64,000 nt of DNA from Pseudoalteromonas flavipulchra NCIMB 2033 = ATCC BAA-314 (lineage in GTDB: Bacteria; Pseudomonadota; Gammaproteobacteria; Enterobacterales; Alteromonadaceae): assembly GCA_000814665.1 (NCBI GenBank), contig JWIH01000007.1:1-64000 (forward strand). Reading direction: 5' to 3'. The position numbers and the translations under genes were made by a program. The notes beneath the pieces were generated by a model. That model was not told where the DNA came from. It saw only the letters and a program-made list of their open reading frames with translations, and did not search any database. How positions within the stretch are numbered: position 1 is the stretch's first letter; every line of letters starts with the position of its first letter. Below, in pieces: positions 1 through 10,286 of this stretch.

Positions 1-1
1 C

Positions 2-448
2 TCAGACGACTTCCATTATGATGAAGCAACACAAACCTGCCACTGCCCCGCAGGGAACGAGATGTGGCGAAGCGGTATCAATGTAAAAAGCTACAACCAA
101 GAATACACGCGATTCTGTGGTTACTTAAAAGATTGCAAAGTATGCCCACTACAACAGCAGTGCATGCGAAAGCCACCGATAAAAACAGGCCGACAAGTAC
201 AGTTTAAGAGTGATGAATCACGCAAAAAAATCAGTTACATCGACAAAATGAAAGTAAAAATAGACAGCCCAATAGGACGACGACAATACAGCAAACGACT
301 TGGATGTATCGAACCTGTATTCGGCAACATTACGGTGAATAAAGGGATGAATAAGCTCACATTACGCAGCCAAGTAAAAGTCAATGCTCAATGGCAGCTA
401 TACTGCCTTGTTCACAATATCGAAAAGTTACGAGAAAGGGTGTCGTAA
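2..448 (+). CDS. IS1182-type transposase, C-terminal part, cut by the window edge
   Basis: The reading frame is open from the first bases of the window, so only the last ~148 residues are visible. A Cys-rich stretch (CHCPAGNE, then CGYLKDCKVCPLQQQC) is followed by a tail with IEPVFGNI and a KLTLRSQVKV run. This is the arrangement expected of the end of IS1182-family DDE transposases, in which the Glu of the IEPVFG motif is the last catalytic acid. No gene partner is seen and no terminal repeat can be assigned because the left end lies outside. Whether the whole element is intact cannot be judged. Confidence 0.8.
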   Translation, partial: SDDFHYDEATQTCHCPAGNEMWRSGINVKSYNQEYTRFCGYLKDCKVCPLQQQCMRKPPIKTGRQVQFKSDESRKKISYIDKMKVKIDSPIGRRQYSKRLGCIEPVFGNITVNKGMNKLTLRSQVKVNAQWQLYCLVHNIEKLRERVS

Positions 449-645
449 GCTAAGAACAACCTGACCTAACAGCTCCGAAACGCCTCTCAAACCACAACAA
501 ACCAGCTTAAAAAAACGCCCTAAAATAACAACTCGCACCCAACTAAACGATTGAATCAAAATAGGAACTCAGTTATCGTTTGTTGATTACAAAAACAAAT
601 TTGAAACGTGTTATTCTACAGGCTCGTTAGCCCATAGAAATTTTT
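449..645. other. Non-coding stretch after the transposase
   Basis: About 200 AT-rich bases without a convincing gene. They probably include the right end of the insertion sequence, but its inverted repeat cannot be recognised without the left end. Confidence 0.3.
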
Positions 646-840
646 ATGCGAAATTCGCCTAATAAAGCCGGCGACCGAAAACGTTTATGTCCAGAAACAA
701 GTTACAGCTTCATCATAATCGGTTTGATATATATGAAAATGTGGTCAGGTACTATTGTAGCCACAGCCCAAAAAATAGCAGGCCAGCATCACGATGAATA
801 TCACTGCGAAGAAACCAAATACCTCCGCAAGGTTTTTTAA
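646..840 (+). CDS. Doubtful small ORF, 64 residues
   Basis: An ATG-started frame of 64 codons ends just before the guaA-side terminator. An internal ATG at residue 30 would give a 35-residue product with a His/Cys-rich stretch (GQHHDEYHC). No family is recognised and no clear ribosome binding site stands before either start. It may be a chance ORF or the remains of a gene disrupted by the adjacent insertion sequence. Confidence 0.2.
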   Translation: MRNSPNKAGDRKRLCPETSYSFIIIGLIYMKMWSGTIVATAQKIAGQHHDEYHCEETKYLRKVF

Positions 841-858
841 GAAAGTAAAAATTGATAA

Positions 859-891
859 AAAAGGCCAGTCAGAAATACTGACTGGCCTTTT
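859..891 (-). terminator. Intrinsic terminator of guaB–guaA
   Basis: A perfect 14-bp stem (AAAAGGCCAGTCAG with its complement) closes a 5-nt loop. On the minus strand it is followed by a T-run, 40 nt after the guaA stop. It also has a T-tract on the plus strand, so it may act in both directions. Confidence 0.9.
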
Positions 892-932
892 ATTAATCTA
901 GCGAAAGCTAGGTTAGGTTTTTACAACCAAGC

Positions 933-2507
933 CTATTCCCACTCGATTGTCGCTGGCGGCTTACCTGATACATCGTAAACCACGCGAGAAATACCATCGA
1001 TTTCATTGATGATACGGTTTGAAACGTGGCCTAGTAGCTCGTATGGTAAGTGTGACCAACGTGCCGTCATAAAGTCGATAGTTTCAACACAGCGTAGTGA
1101 GATCACCCAATCGTATTTACGTGCATCACCCATCACGCCAACAGAGCGTACCGGTAGGAACACGGCGAATGCCTGAGACACTTTGTGGTATAGATCTGCT
1201 TTATGTAGCTCTTCAATGAAGATAGCGTCAGCACGGCGCAGTAAGTCACAGTATTCTTTCTTGATTTCGCCAAGTACACGAACACCAAGACCTGGACCTG
1301 GGAACGGGTGACGATAAAGCATGTCATAAGGTAGACCAAGCTCTAGACCAATCTTGCGAACTTCGTCTTTAAATAGTTCACGTAGTGGCTCAACCAGACC
1401 AAGCTCCATATCTTCAGGTAATCCACCCACGTTGTGGTGAGACTTGATCACATGCGCTTTACCGGTTTTAGATGCTGCCGATTCGATAACATCAGGGTAA
1501 ATTGTACCTTGCGCTAGCCATTTCGCGTTTACGCGCTGGCTGGCTTGCTCATCGAATACTTCAATAAAGGTGTGACCAATTGCTTTACGTTTGTCTTCAG
1601 GGTCATTTAAACCGTTAAGCGCATTAAGGAAACGATCTTCAGCTTCTACCTTGATGATGTTTAGACCAAACTTATCACCGAACATATCCATTACTTGCTG
1701 GCCTTCGTTCAAGCGTAGTAGGCCATTATCAACAAATACACAGGTTAGCTTGTCGCCAATCGCACGGTGAATAAGCATTGCAACCACTGATGAATCAACA
1801 CCACCAGATAAGCCAAGGATAACTTCGTCATCCCCTACTTTCTCTTTGATACGCTCAATTGCATCTTCAATGATTTGCTCAGGCGTCCATAGTTTTTCAC
1901 AACCACAGATATCAATTGCAAAGCGCTCTAGTAAACGCAAACCTTGCTGAGTGTGCGTTACTTCTGGATGGAACTGTACACCGTAGAAACGCTTTTCTTC
2001 CCAAGACATTGCCGCATGAGGGCAAGTATCCGTTTTCGCTGAAGTTTTGAACGTGTCTGGAATTTTAGCTACTTTATCGCCATGGCTCATCCACACGTCT
2101 AGGTAACCTGCACCATCTTCGATGTGATCTTCAATCGCTTCAAATAGCTTACAGTCGCCTACTTTCTCTACTTTTGCGTAGCCGAATTCTTTTTTATCTG
2201 AGCTATGTACCTGACCACCAAGCTGCATTGCCATCGTCTGCATACCATAACAGATACCCAGTACAGGCACACCGGCTTCGAATACGTAATCTGGTGCTTT
2301 TGGGCTACCTTCAAGCGTCGTTGACTCTGGGCCACCTGATAGAATGATACCTTGAGGATTAAACTCACGGATTTGCTCTTCTGTCACATCCCAAGCCCAA
2401 AGCTCACAGTAAACACCAATTTCACGCACGCGACGTGCAATCAGTTGCGTGTACTGTGAACCAAAGTCTAAGATCAAAATTCGGGAATCGTGGATATCTT
2501 TGCTCAT
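933..2507 (-). CDS. guaA: GMP synthase (glutamine-hydrolysing)
   Basis: Converts XMP to GMP with ATP and glutamine, the last step of guanine nucleotide synthesis, in the cytoplasm. The 524 residues are close to the E. coli length. The N-terminal class I glutamine amidotransferase shows the nucleophile in GICYGMQ and the His/Glu pair in FHPEVTH. The ATP-pyrophosphatase domain has the P-loop SGGVDSS, and the C-terminal dimerisation domain ends in PPATIEWE. The gene follows guaB on the same strand after 105 nt containing a hairpin, so the two probably form the usual guaBA operon. Confidence 0.98.
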   Translation of the reverse strand: MSKDIHDSRILILDFGSQYTQLIARRVREIGVYCELWAWDVTEEQIREFNPQGIILSGGPESTTLEGSPKAPDYVFEAGVPVLGICYGMQTMAMQLGGQVHSSDKKEFGYAKVEKVGDCKLFEAIEDHIEDGAGYLDVWMSHGDKVAKIPDTFKTSAKTDTCPHAAMSWEEKRFYGVQFHPEVTHTQQGLRLLERFAIDICGCEKLWTPEQIIEDAIERIKEKVGDDEVILGLSGGVDSSVVAMLIHRAIGDKLTCVFVDNGLLRLNEGQQVMDMFGDKFGLNIIKVEAEDRFLNALNGLNDPEDKRKAIGHTFIEVFDEQASQRVNAKWLAQGTIYPDVIESAASKTGKAHVIKSHHNVGGLPEDMELGLVEPLRELFKDEVRKIGLELGLPYDMLYRHPFPGPGLGVRVLGEIKKEYCDLLRRADAIFIEELHKADLYHKVSQAFAVFLPVRSVGVMGDARKYDWVISLRCVETIDFMTARWSHLPYELLGHVSNRIINEIDGISRVVYDVSGKPPATIEWE

Positions 2508-2572
2508 TGATAATCTCGTTAGTTAGGAACTAAACAGGATAAAGTCGCGCTGCGCCTCTATCAAAAGTAAAT

Positions 2573-2595
2573 TGGGCTAGCAACTTGCTAGCCCA
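2573..2595. other. Perfect palindrome in the guaB–guaA spacer
   Basis: Eleven bases (TGGGCTAGCAA) are followed, after a single central C, by their exact complement. The spacer transcript would form a strong hairpin just after the guaB stop. There is no long T-run on the guaA-reading strand, so it looks more like an RNA-stability or partial-termination element than a full terminator. Confidence 0.6.
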
Positions 2596-2612
2596 GTAAC
2601 ACGCTTTGAGGC

Positions 2613-4145
<1,533 letters not shown>

Positions 4146-4213
4146 TTATGGGAGTAAATAAAATTTAGCAAAAAATGTGATAAAGTGACTGTGAATTTTT
4201 TATGGAGGCCAAC

Positions 4214-5551
4214 ATGGGATACCCCAATAATAATAAAACCTATTCTGTATCAAGACTTAACAGAGAAATACGCGCGCTCTTAGAACAAGGTTTTGCCTCT
4301 GTACAACTCACCGGAGAAATTTCAAACTTTGTTGCTCCGGCCTCCGGGCATTGGTATTTTTCTCTAAAAGATGACAAAGCACAGATAAAAGCGGCCATGT
4401 GGCGAGGTAATAATCGTTACTGTAACCACCGCCCTGCCAATGGTCAGCAGGTAATAGTACAAGCTAGAGTGTCAGTGTATGAGCCACGAGGCGACTATCA
4501 ATTGATAGTCGAGCAAATGGCCCCCGCCGGTGAAGGCTTGCTCAAGCAGCAATTTGATGCCCTAAAAATGCAGCTGGCCGCAGAAGGCCTGTTTTCGGCC
4601 AGTCACAAAAAACCTTTGCCAAGTGTCATTAATCGCGTGGGGGTCGTCACCTCAGCGACAGGGGCTGCCATCAAGGATATTTTGACTGTACTCAAACGCC
4701 GTGCCCCACAGTTACAGGTCGTTATTTACCCAGCTCTAGTGCAAGGCGATGAAGCCAAACAGCAGATTTGCAAACAAATCGCTCAGGCGAATGCTAGACG
4801 CGAGGTAGACGTATTGATCGTTGGCAGAGGTGGCGGCTCATTAGAAGACTTATGGAGCTTTAACGAGGAATCAGTCGCGAGGGCCATTTTTGCCAGCTCA
4901 ATTCCGGTGATAAGCGCTGTGGGCCATGAAATAGATACTACCATTTCCGACTATGTTGCAGATGTCAGAGCGCCAACCCCATCGGCGGCCGCAGAGCTAG
5001 TGAGCCCGGACTCAGAAGCGCTAAAATTGCGTACTTCGCAGTTACTACAATATCTCAATCAGGCTTTTAAGCGTCGCCTTGAAGGTGCATTACAGCGTTT
5101 AGCAAACTTTGAAGCCCGACTGCAGTTACAACACCCTAAGAATCAACTTATGCAGCAAACACAGCGAGTTGATGAGTTAGAACAGCGATTAATTCGTGCT
5201 CAAGCCCATCACTTACGTCAAAAGCAATCGCAATTCCATCTGCTGCAGCATAGATTTGATCGATTACATCCAGAACAAAAGATCGCTCAGTTCAAGCAAT
5301 TGGTCGCACAACTCAGTGATAAGTTGCAGTATGCAATGGAGCAAAAGCTTAACACGCAAAGACACCAACTCGCGGTATCAAGCGCAAAGCTAGACAGCGT
5401 CAGTCCACTGGCGGTATTAGCTCGGGGCTATAGTATTGCCAAGCAGGAAGATAGAGTGATTAAGTCAGTGGCGGATGTCGACCCAGAAAAGCCGATAGTT
5501 ACACAACTGGCTGATGGTGAGGTGGTGTCTATGGTAAAAGCAACCCAATAA
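4214..5551 (+). CDS. xseA: Exodeoxyribonuclease VII large subunit
   Basis: Large subunit of the ATP-independent nuclease that degrades single-stranded DNA into short oligonucleotides, acting with XseB (not in this window). The N-terminal OB-fold starts at YSVSRLNREIRALLEQG and contains the GEISNF and SGHWYFSLKD motifs. The catalytic core has GRGGGSLEDLWSFNEE, and a long coiled-coil region follows. The first ATG (4202) overlaps the ribosome binding site of the second. GGAGG at 4204–4208 sits 5 nt before the ATG at 4214, so the latter was chosen (445 residues). Confidence 0.96.
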   Translation: MGYPNNNKTYSVSRLNREIRALLEQGFASVQLTGEISNFVAPASGHWYFSLKDDKAQIKAAMWRGNNRYCNHRPANGQQVIVQARVSVYEPRGDYQLIVEQMAPAGEGLLKQQFDALKMQLAAEGLFSASHKKPLPSVINRVGVVTSATGAAIKDILTVLKRRAPQLQVVIYPALVQGDEAKQQICKQIAQANARREVDVLIVGRGGGSLEDLWSFNEESVARAIFASSIPVISAVGHEIDTTISDYVADVRAPTPSAAAELVSPDSEALKLRTSQLLQYLNQAFKRRLEGALQRLANFEARLQLQHPKNQLMQQTQRVDELEQRLIRAQAHHLRQKQSQFHLLQHRFDRLHPEQKIAQFKQLVAQLSDKLQYAMEQKLNTQRHQLAVSSAKLDSVSPLAVLARGYSIAKQEDRVIKSVADVDPEKPIVTQLADGEVVSMVKATQ

Positions 5552-5560
5552 GCAGATATA

Positions 5561-5588
5561 AAAATGGGGAAGTGATTTCCCCATTTTT
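5561..5588. terminator. Bidirectional terminator between xseA and cysE
   Basis: An 11-bp perfect stem (AAAATGGGGAA/TTCCCCATTTT) with a 5-nt loop is flanked by A- and T-runs. It lies between two convergent genes and can serve both. Confidence 0.9.
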
Positions 5589-5600
5589 AATCTAATAACC

Positions 5601-6422
5601 TTACAACATCGCTGAAGTGATAGACTCATTTTCGAGCCTATCATCGTCTTCTAGGAAGTTTTGGTTCATACTCTCTGCAGGACATGGGCACGATGGCTTA
5701 CCAACCACCTTAGCTGGGATCCCCACTACCGTAGTGTGCGGTGCAACAGGGCTGAGTACCACGGAACCTGCTCCAATTCGAGCGCCCTCTCCTACTTCAA
5801 TGTTGCCAAGTACTTTGGCACCAGCACCAATCAATACACCGGCGCGGATTTTCGGGTGACGATCACCCTGCTCGTTACCCGTACCACCAAGTGTGACTGA
5901 TTGCAGAATAGAAACATTATCTTCAATAACCGCGGTTTCACCAATGACTATACCAGTCGCATGGTCAAACATAATACCATGACCGACTTTACAAGCAGGA
6001 TGGATGTCAACACCAAATACTTCAGAGGTTCTGCTCTGTATAAAGCGAGCCAGCTCTTTTCTGTCTTGACGCCATAAGCAGTATGCCAATCGATGTGCTT
6101 GGATTGCATGAAAACCTTTCAGATTTAAAATTACGTTGAGATAACTATCGGCAGCTGGGTCGCGATCTTTAACGGCTTTTATATCATGTGCAACATGAGT
6201 CAGCATGGTATCGCAGTGCACAAAGGCCTGATCAAACAGCTCGCGAATTGTAAATGCTGACACCACAGCATCCGCCAACTTATTTGCAACGATAAAGCTT
6301 AATGCAGAACCAAGACACTCGTGATTTAAAATACTCGAGTAAACGTGACTAGCAAGCAATGGTTCGCGAGCAACCAATTCATTGGCTTCTTCGCGTAACT
6401 TATTCCAAATCTCATGTCTCAT
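5601..6422 (-). CDS. cysE: Serine O-acetyltransferase
   Basis: Transfers acetyl from acetyl-CoA to L-serine, the first step of cysteine synthesis. The 273 residues equal the E. coli length. An N-terminal helical domain is followed by a left-handed beta-helix of hexapeptide repeats, with the active-site region DHATGIVIGETAVIED and the CoA-binding GGTGNEQGDRHPKI. The C-terminal tail, by which family members dock into O-acetylserine sulfhydrylase, here ends SITSAML and has a Cys-Pro-Cys-Pro insert before it. The gene is monocistronic between xseA and dgkA. Confidence 0.97.
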   Translation of the reverse strand: MRHEIWNKLREEANELVAREPLLASHVYSSILNHECLGSALSFIVANKLADAVVSAFTIRELFDQAFVHCDTMLTHVAHDIKAVKDRDPAADSYLNVILNLKGFHAIQAHRLAYCLWRQDRKELARFIQSRTSEVFGVDIHPACKVGHGIMFDHATGIVIGETAVIEDNVSILQSVTLGGTGNEQGDRHPKIRAGVLIGAGAKVLGNIEVGEGARIGAGSVVLSPVAPHTTVVGIPAKVVGKPSCPCPAESMNQNFLEDDDRLENESITSAML

Positions 6423-6596
6423 GTGACGAACTTCCGATAATACTGATACTTCTCATAGTGTAACGCTTAGAGTCATTAAGTGTCATGTATTATAAAAAAT
6501 CAGGCTTCAAACACTTGGTTATATCTAATAACCAACCAACATATTTTAGTCCGGTTTTAAACGCCTTCAGTTGGACCAAAGATTCTTACAATTTTG

Positions 6597-6627
6597 CACT
6601 GTCGAACTGAACAGATCTTCGTATAAT
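6597..6627 (+). promoter_or_regulatory. LexA-type SOS box overlapping a dgkA promoter
   Basis: CTGT-N8-ACAG occupies 6599–6614, the invariant core of the gammaproteobacterial LexA operator. A perfect −10 hexamer TATAAT lies at 6622–6627, so the box covers the place of the −35 element. A bound repressor would block transcription into dgkA, whose ATG is 39 nt after the −10. What is seen is the match and its placement. LexA control is inferred. Confidence 0.65.
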
Positions 6628-6665
6628 AACGCTCCATTGAATACTACCAACGCGGGATCGCTAAT

Positions 6666-7073
6666 ATGTCGATAAAGATCAAGACAACGGATACCAACAA
6701 ACCAAATGGCACAGGGCTTGCGCGGATAATCAAAGCAACGCATTGCTCAGCGAAAGGAATGAAAGCGGCCTATAAAGAAGAGTCGGCATTTAGACAAGAA
6801 ACGTGGTTACTGGTGGCAAGTCTTCCTTTATCAATCATATTGGCGCAAAGTATTGCTCAGTGGGCCTTATTGGTCGGTAGTGTACTGTTGATATTGGTCA
6901 TAGAACTTATCAACTCGGCAATCGAAGCACTGACAGATCGAGTGAGTACAGAGCATCACTTACTATCTGGTCGTGCAAAAGATATGGCATCAGCGGCCGT
7001 TACGCTGACATTATTAATTAGCTCATTAATTTGGATAGCTGCCGCAGTGGAGTGGTTCAACACCATAACCTAA
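6666..7073 (+). CDS. dgkA: Diacylglycerol kinase
   Basis: Small trimeric inner-membrane kinase that phosphorylates diacylglycerol to phosphatidate, recycling lipid released during membrane-derived oligosaccharide or LPS modification. The family signature is clear: KEESAFRQE near residue 40, ELINSAIEALTDR with the catalytic Glu, and LLSGRAKDMASAAV. Three membrane helices are predictable. At 135 residues it has a longer hydrophilic N-terminus than the E. coli enzyme (122). In E. coli dgkA directly precedes lexA. Here lexA is absent, yet a LexA-type box stands before dgkA. Confidence 0.95.
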   Translation: MSIKIKTTDTNKPNGTGLARIIKATHCSAKGMKAAYKEESAFRQETWLLVASLPLSIILAQSIAQWALLVGSVLLILVIELINSAIEALTDRVSTEHHLLSGRAKDMASAAVTLTLLISSLIWIAAAVEWFNTIT

Positions 7074-7094
7074 AATTACGCGTGGTTTTGACAC

Positions 7095-7132
7095 AAAAAA
7101 ATGGCGGCTAAATTTTTAGCCGCCATTTTTTA
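7095..7132. terminator. Bidirectional terminator between dgkA and the M16 peptidase
   Basis: A long perfect stem around GGCGGCTAAA/TTTAGCCGCC has an A-run on one side and a T-run on the other, between convergent genes. Confidence 0.92.
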
Positions 7133-7148
7133 TTAAGCTGAATAATCG

Positions 7149-10025
7149 TTATTCAAACACTTTTTCTACATCTAACGTTTTAATATTCTTACTTGGAATA
7201 TTTAGCGGGTATGTAGCAATTTCAGCATCTTCTGCCAGTAATACATCAGGCTTTTTCGTGTTATAAGTCATAGGAGATGATTGCTCAGCACTTAAACGCT
7301 GCGCCATATCTTTTGCATCACCAGTGATAAACACATAGTGAATATCTTCGGTCTGCAAGTTCTCTTTGATAACGCGATTGATGTCTTCAACAGACAGCGA
7401 CGCTAGCTGCTTTGTCACATAGGCAACAAATTCATCGGTGTTGTAGAACTGGCTATCAAGTGCATAACCTAGCTGTCTATCTTGGCTCGCCACCATTTGC
7501 GGCACAAAGTTGATTAAGAAGTTACGTGTTGCTTCAAAGTCTGCTTTGCTCATCCCTTCTTTGATCAGCTTATCGAGTTCAAACAATGCGGTACGCGTTG
7601 CAAAATGGGCATCGTTATTAGAACGAAGTGGGCGTAACCACACCTGGAAAATTTGCTCACTACGGCCTAAGTTTGCATCCGGCTTAGTTTGGAACATACC
7701 ACGAGGGAAGTATTCGATGTATGCATAATCACCATAGTTCATACCACGCACCTGACGGATACGCTGGTACAAGTGGCTGTTTGAACTGCGGTGCTCACCA
7801 AAGTATGAACGCACTAACCAAAGCGCAGCCCAGTCTTTGCTGCTACGAACCGTGTCGATTGGGAAACCAAAAGACACCGCTGTTGATTTTGCATTCTTTT
7901 CTACGATGGTTGCGTGATGACCAGATAGCTTAGGCGCATCTGGCACTTGTAAACGCGCCTCTTCGCCTTTAGGTAAAGCCGCAAGGTCGTTAAACATCGC
8001 TTCTTTTAGCTGTTTATCGAGTGCACCTGTGATACCCACGTTTAGTTTAGCTTGAGTAAATTGCTGAGCGTAAAAAGCCTTAACGTCGTCTAGAGTGATT
8101 GCTTCTAAGTCAGATAAATCACCAAAGTTATAGCTTTCGTATGGGTGGCCTTTGTACAACTCGTGATAAAGCACTTCTTTACCAAGCTCTTCATCATTTG
8201 ACGCTTTCAAACCAGCCTTAATGCCGTCGATTAGCTCTTTTTTCAGACGTTTAAAATCATCTTCTCTGAACCCTGGGCTCAGTAGTTGCTGGCTCACAAT
8301 GCCATACCATTGATCAGCATTGTCTTTATGAATACGACCACGTAAAGAAATCATTTCTTTATCGATTTGATAACCAAAGCTACCAGCGATCGGGTACAGC
8401 GCCTTTTGAATTTCTTTGTATGATTGCGACTCACTTCCACCATTGGCAATCATAGCCGCAGTAAGCGCAGCAAGACCTTTTTTACCTGCAGGATCGGCAG
8501 CAGCACCTGTGTAAAAAAGAAAGTTCACATCCACCAGCGGTGAGTTATTGGTCTTGTCTAATACGTTGAAATGACGCGTTACTGGCTTGTCCATTTTTGC
8601 CACTAACTTGTCTAAGTTAACTTCCTTATCAAAACCAGAGACAGACTCAAGTGCAGACATAGTCACCGTTGTGCGGCTGCTGTCCACAAAGTATTTATTG
8701 GCAATATCACGAATATCTTTTGCAGTGACTTTATCAGCACTTGCATATAGCGCATTCACCACTTCAGGATCACGCTCAAAATGCATGTAGCTCGCGAGTG
8801 TCGAAGCAATAGATTGTGATGAGTCAAGGCCGTTAATAAAGCTGTACTTTAGGTTTGATTTAAGTGCAGCAAGTTTATTTTCATCTACCAGCTCTGTGCG
8901 TGCTTTTGCGTAAGTGTTATTGATTGCATCACGCACTGTCGCCAAATCTTTTTCATCTTCTACTTTAACGAAAACATGTAGAAGACCAGGGTCTTTGGTT
9001 TCGGGGTTATAGGTAAACATTTGGCTTGCAAGCTGTTTGTCTACCACTAGCTCTTGATACAATGCTGAGTTTTCAGAGAAATAAAGCTGTGAGATCAGAT
9101 CAAGTGCCGCTCGATCTTTTTTCTTCGGCTCCCATGCAGCGCCTTTATACGAAACTAGCAACCAGTGACCCGGTAAGCCATCATATTTTTCGTGAACGTA
9201 ACGCGCTTTATCTTGCTTTGGCTCAACAGGAATATCGGCTTGGTAGTCACCCTTTTTCCAATTACCCCAATGCTTCTTCACCATAGCCATAGTTGCTTTA
9301 GGATCTACATCACCTACGATCACAAGTGATACATACTCAGGCTTATAAAAGCGCTCAAAGAAGGTTTTACCATAGGCCATCTGATCTGGCATTGCTTCGA
9401 TGTCTTCAAAAAAGCCCATTGTAGTGTGTTTATAGGTATGCTTATCAAACGCTTCTTTTCTTACCGCAGAAAGCAGTTTTCGAACTGGACTGGCATTATT
9501 TTTAAGGTATTCACCTTTCACAGTTAGTGCTTCAGTACGAAACTGCTCTTCACTGTAAGTTAGGTTTTGAAAGATATCCGCTTCGATTTCTAATACTTTA
9601 TCTAAATGCTGCTTTGAGAAATTTAAATGGTAGTTCGTGTAATCATTGGTGGTGTAGGCACGATTATCAACACCTGAATTTTTCAAAATGTCCGAATAAA
9701 CGTCTTGTGGATACTTTTCTGAGCCTTTGAACATCATATGCTCAAAGAAGTGAGCAAAGCCGGTTTTACCCGCTTCTACTTCATTACGCGAACCAACAGA
9801 AACCGGAATTTGTAGCGATACCACATCAGGATAGTTAGTTTTAACTACCATGACGCGAAGGCCATTTTCTAGCTCTTCCAAAACATAATCTTGGGCGAAT
9901 ACTTTATTGGATTGGGCAGCTTGAGTACTTTCAGCTGACTGTTGAGCTTGGTCTGAATTCGTCGCTGCGCAGCCACTAAGCGCTAAGCTTACGGCAAAGC
10001 TGGTTGCTAGTAATTTGAATTTCAT
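7149..10025 (-). CDS. M16-family zinc metallopeptidase, lipoprotein
   Basis: Insulinase/pitrilysin-type peptidase, probably degrading peptides in the periplasm while anchored to a membrane by lipid. The start was chosen at the ATG 18 nt inside the longest frame because TTAGGA lies 8 nt upstream and the protein then begins with a clean lipoprotein signal (MKFKLLATSF..ALSGC, lipidated Cys about residue 19). The inverted zinc motif HFFEH lies in the first M16 domain. The second half repeats the fold without it, as usual in this family. At about 958 residues it has the length of two tandem M16 units. The gene is monocistronic and its substrate is unknown. Confidence 0.93.
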   Translation of the reverse strand: MKFKLLATSFAVSLALSGCAATNSDQAQQSAESTQAAQSNKVFAQDYVLEELENGLRVMVVKTNYPDVVSLQIPVSVGSRNEVEAGKTGFAHFFEHMMFKGSEKYPQDVYSDILKNSGVDNRAYTTNDYTNYHLNFSKQHLDKVLEIEADIFQNLTYSEEQFRTEALTVKGEYLKNNASPVRKLLSAVRKEAFDKHTYKHTTMGFFEDIEAMPDQMAYGKTFFERFYKPEYVSLVIVGDVDPKATMAMVKKHWGNWKKGDYQADIPVEPKQDKARYVHEKYDGLPGHWLLVSYKGAAWEPKKKDRAALDLISQLYFSENSALYQELVVDKQLASQMFTYNPETKDPGLLHVFVKVEDEKDLATVRDAINNTYAKARTELVDENKLAALKSNLKYSFINGLDSSQSIASTLASYMHFERDPEVVNALYASADKVTAKDIRDIANKYFVDSSRTTVTMSALESVSGFDKEVNLDKLVAKMDKPVTRHFNVLDKTNNSPLVDVNFLFYTGAAADPAGKKGLAALTAAMIANGGSESQSYKEIQKALYPIAGSFGYQIDKEMISLRGRIHKDNADQWYGIVSQQLLSPGFREDDFKRLKKELIDGIKAGLKASNDEELGKEVLYHELYKGHPYESYNFGDLSDLEAITLDDVKAFYAQQFTQAKLNVGITGALDKQLKEAMFNDLAALPKGEEARLQVPDAPKLSGHHATIVEKNAKSTAVSFGFPIDTVRSSKDWAALWLVRSYFGEHRSSNSHLYQRIRQVRGMNYGDYAYIEYFPRGMFQTKPDANLGRSEQIFQVWLRPLRSNNDAHFATRTALFELDKLIKEGMSKADFEATRNFLINFVPQMVASQDRQLGYALDSQFYNTDEFVAYVTKQLASLSVEDINRVIKENLQTEDIHYVFITGDAKDMAQRLSAEQSSPMTYNTKKPDVLLAEDAEIATYPLNIPSKNIKTLDVEKVFE

Positions 10026-10223
10026 GAATTTGGTCCTAATCATATTTTTTATTCTAAGTAAGTCTTGTTCACTTACGTTAGCAAACCTCCTGATTATGCC
10101 CCAAAGTCATACTAATTCGCTAATTTCCAAGGTGATTTACCACCCTAATGTGTAAACAAATATGAAATTTTGATTTGAGCGCTTGAGATAAATTCATAAT
10201 TATTGAAATTCTTTCATTAAAAA

Positions 10224-10255
10224 AATCTATCTAGACGTCTAAATGGCTGCTATAT
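10224..10255 (+). promoter_or_regulatory. Putative MetJ operator and −10 element
   Basis: A perfect met box AGACGTCT at 10232–10239 is flanked in register by weaker 8-mers (ATCTATCT on the left with 4 of 8 matching, AAATGGCT on the right with 5 of 8). A −10-like TATATT follows at 10250–10255, 32 nt before the next ATG. MetJ binds tandem met boxes cooperatively, and the placement fits repression of the downstream gene by S-adenosylmethionine. Binding itself is inferred. Confidence 0.6.
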
Positions 10256-10286
10256 TAGTAAAGAGATACAGAAATGCTTTTGTGGA

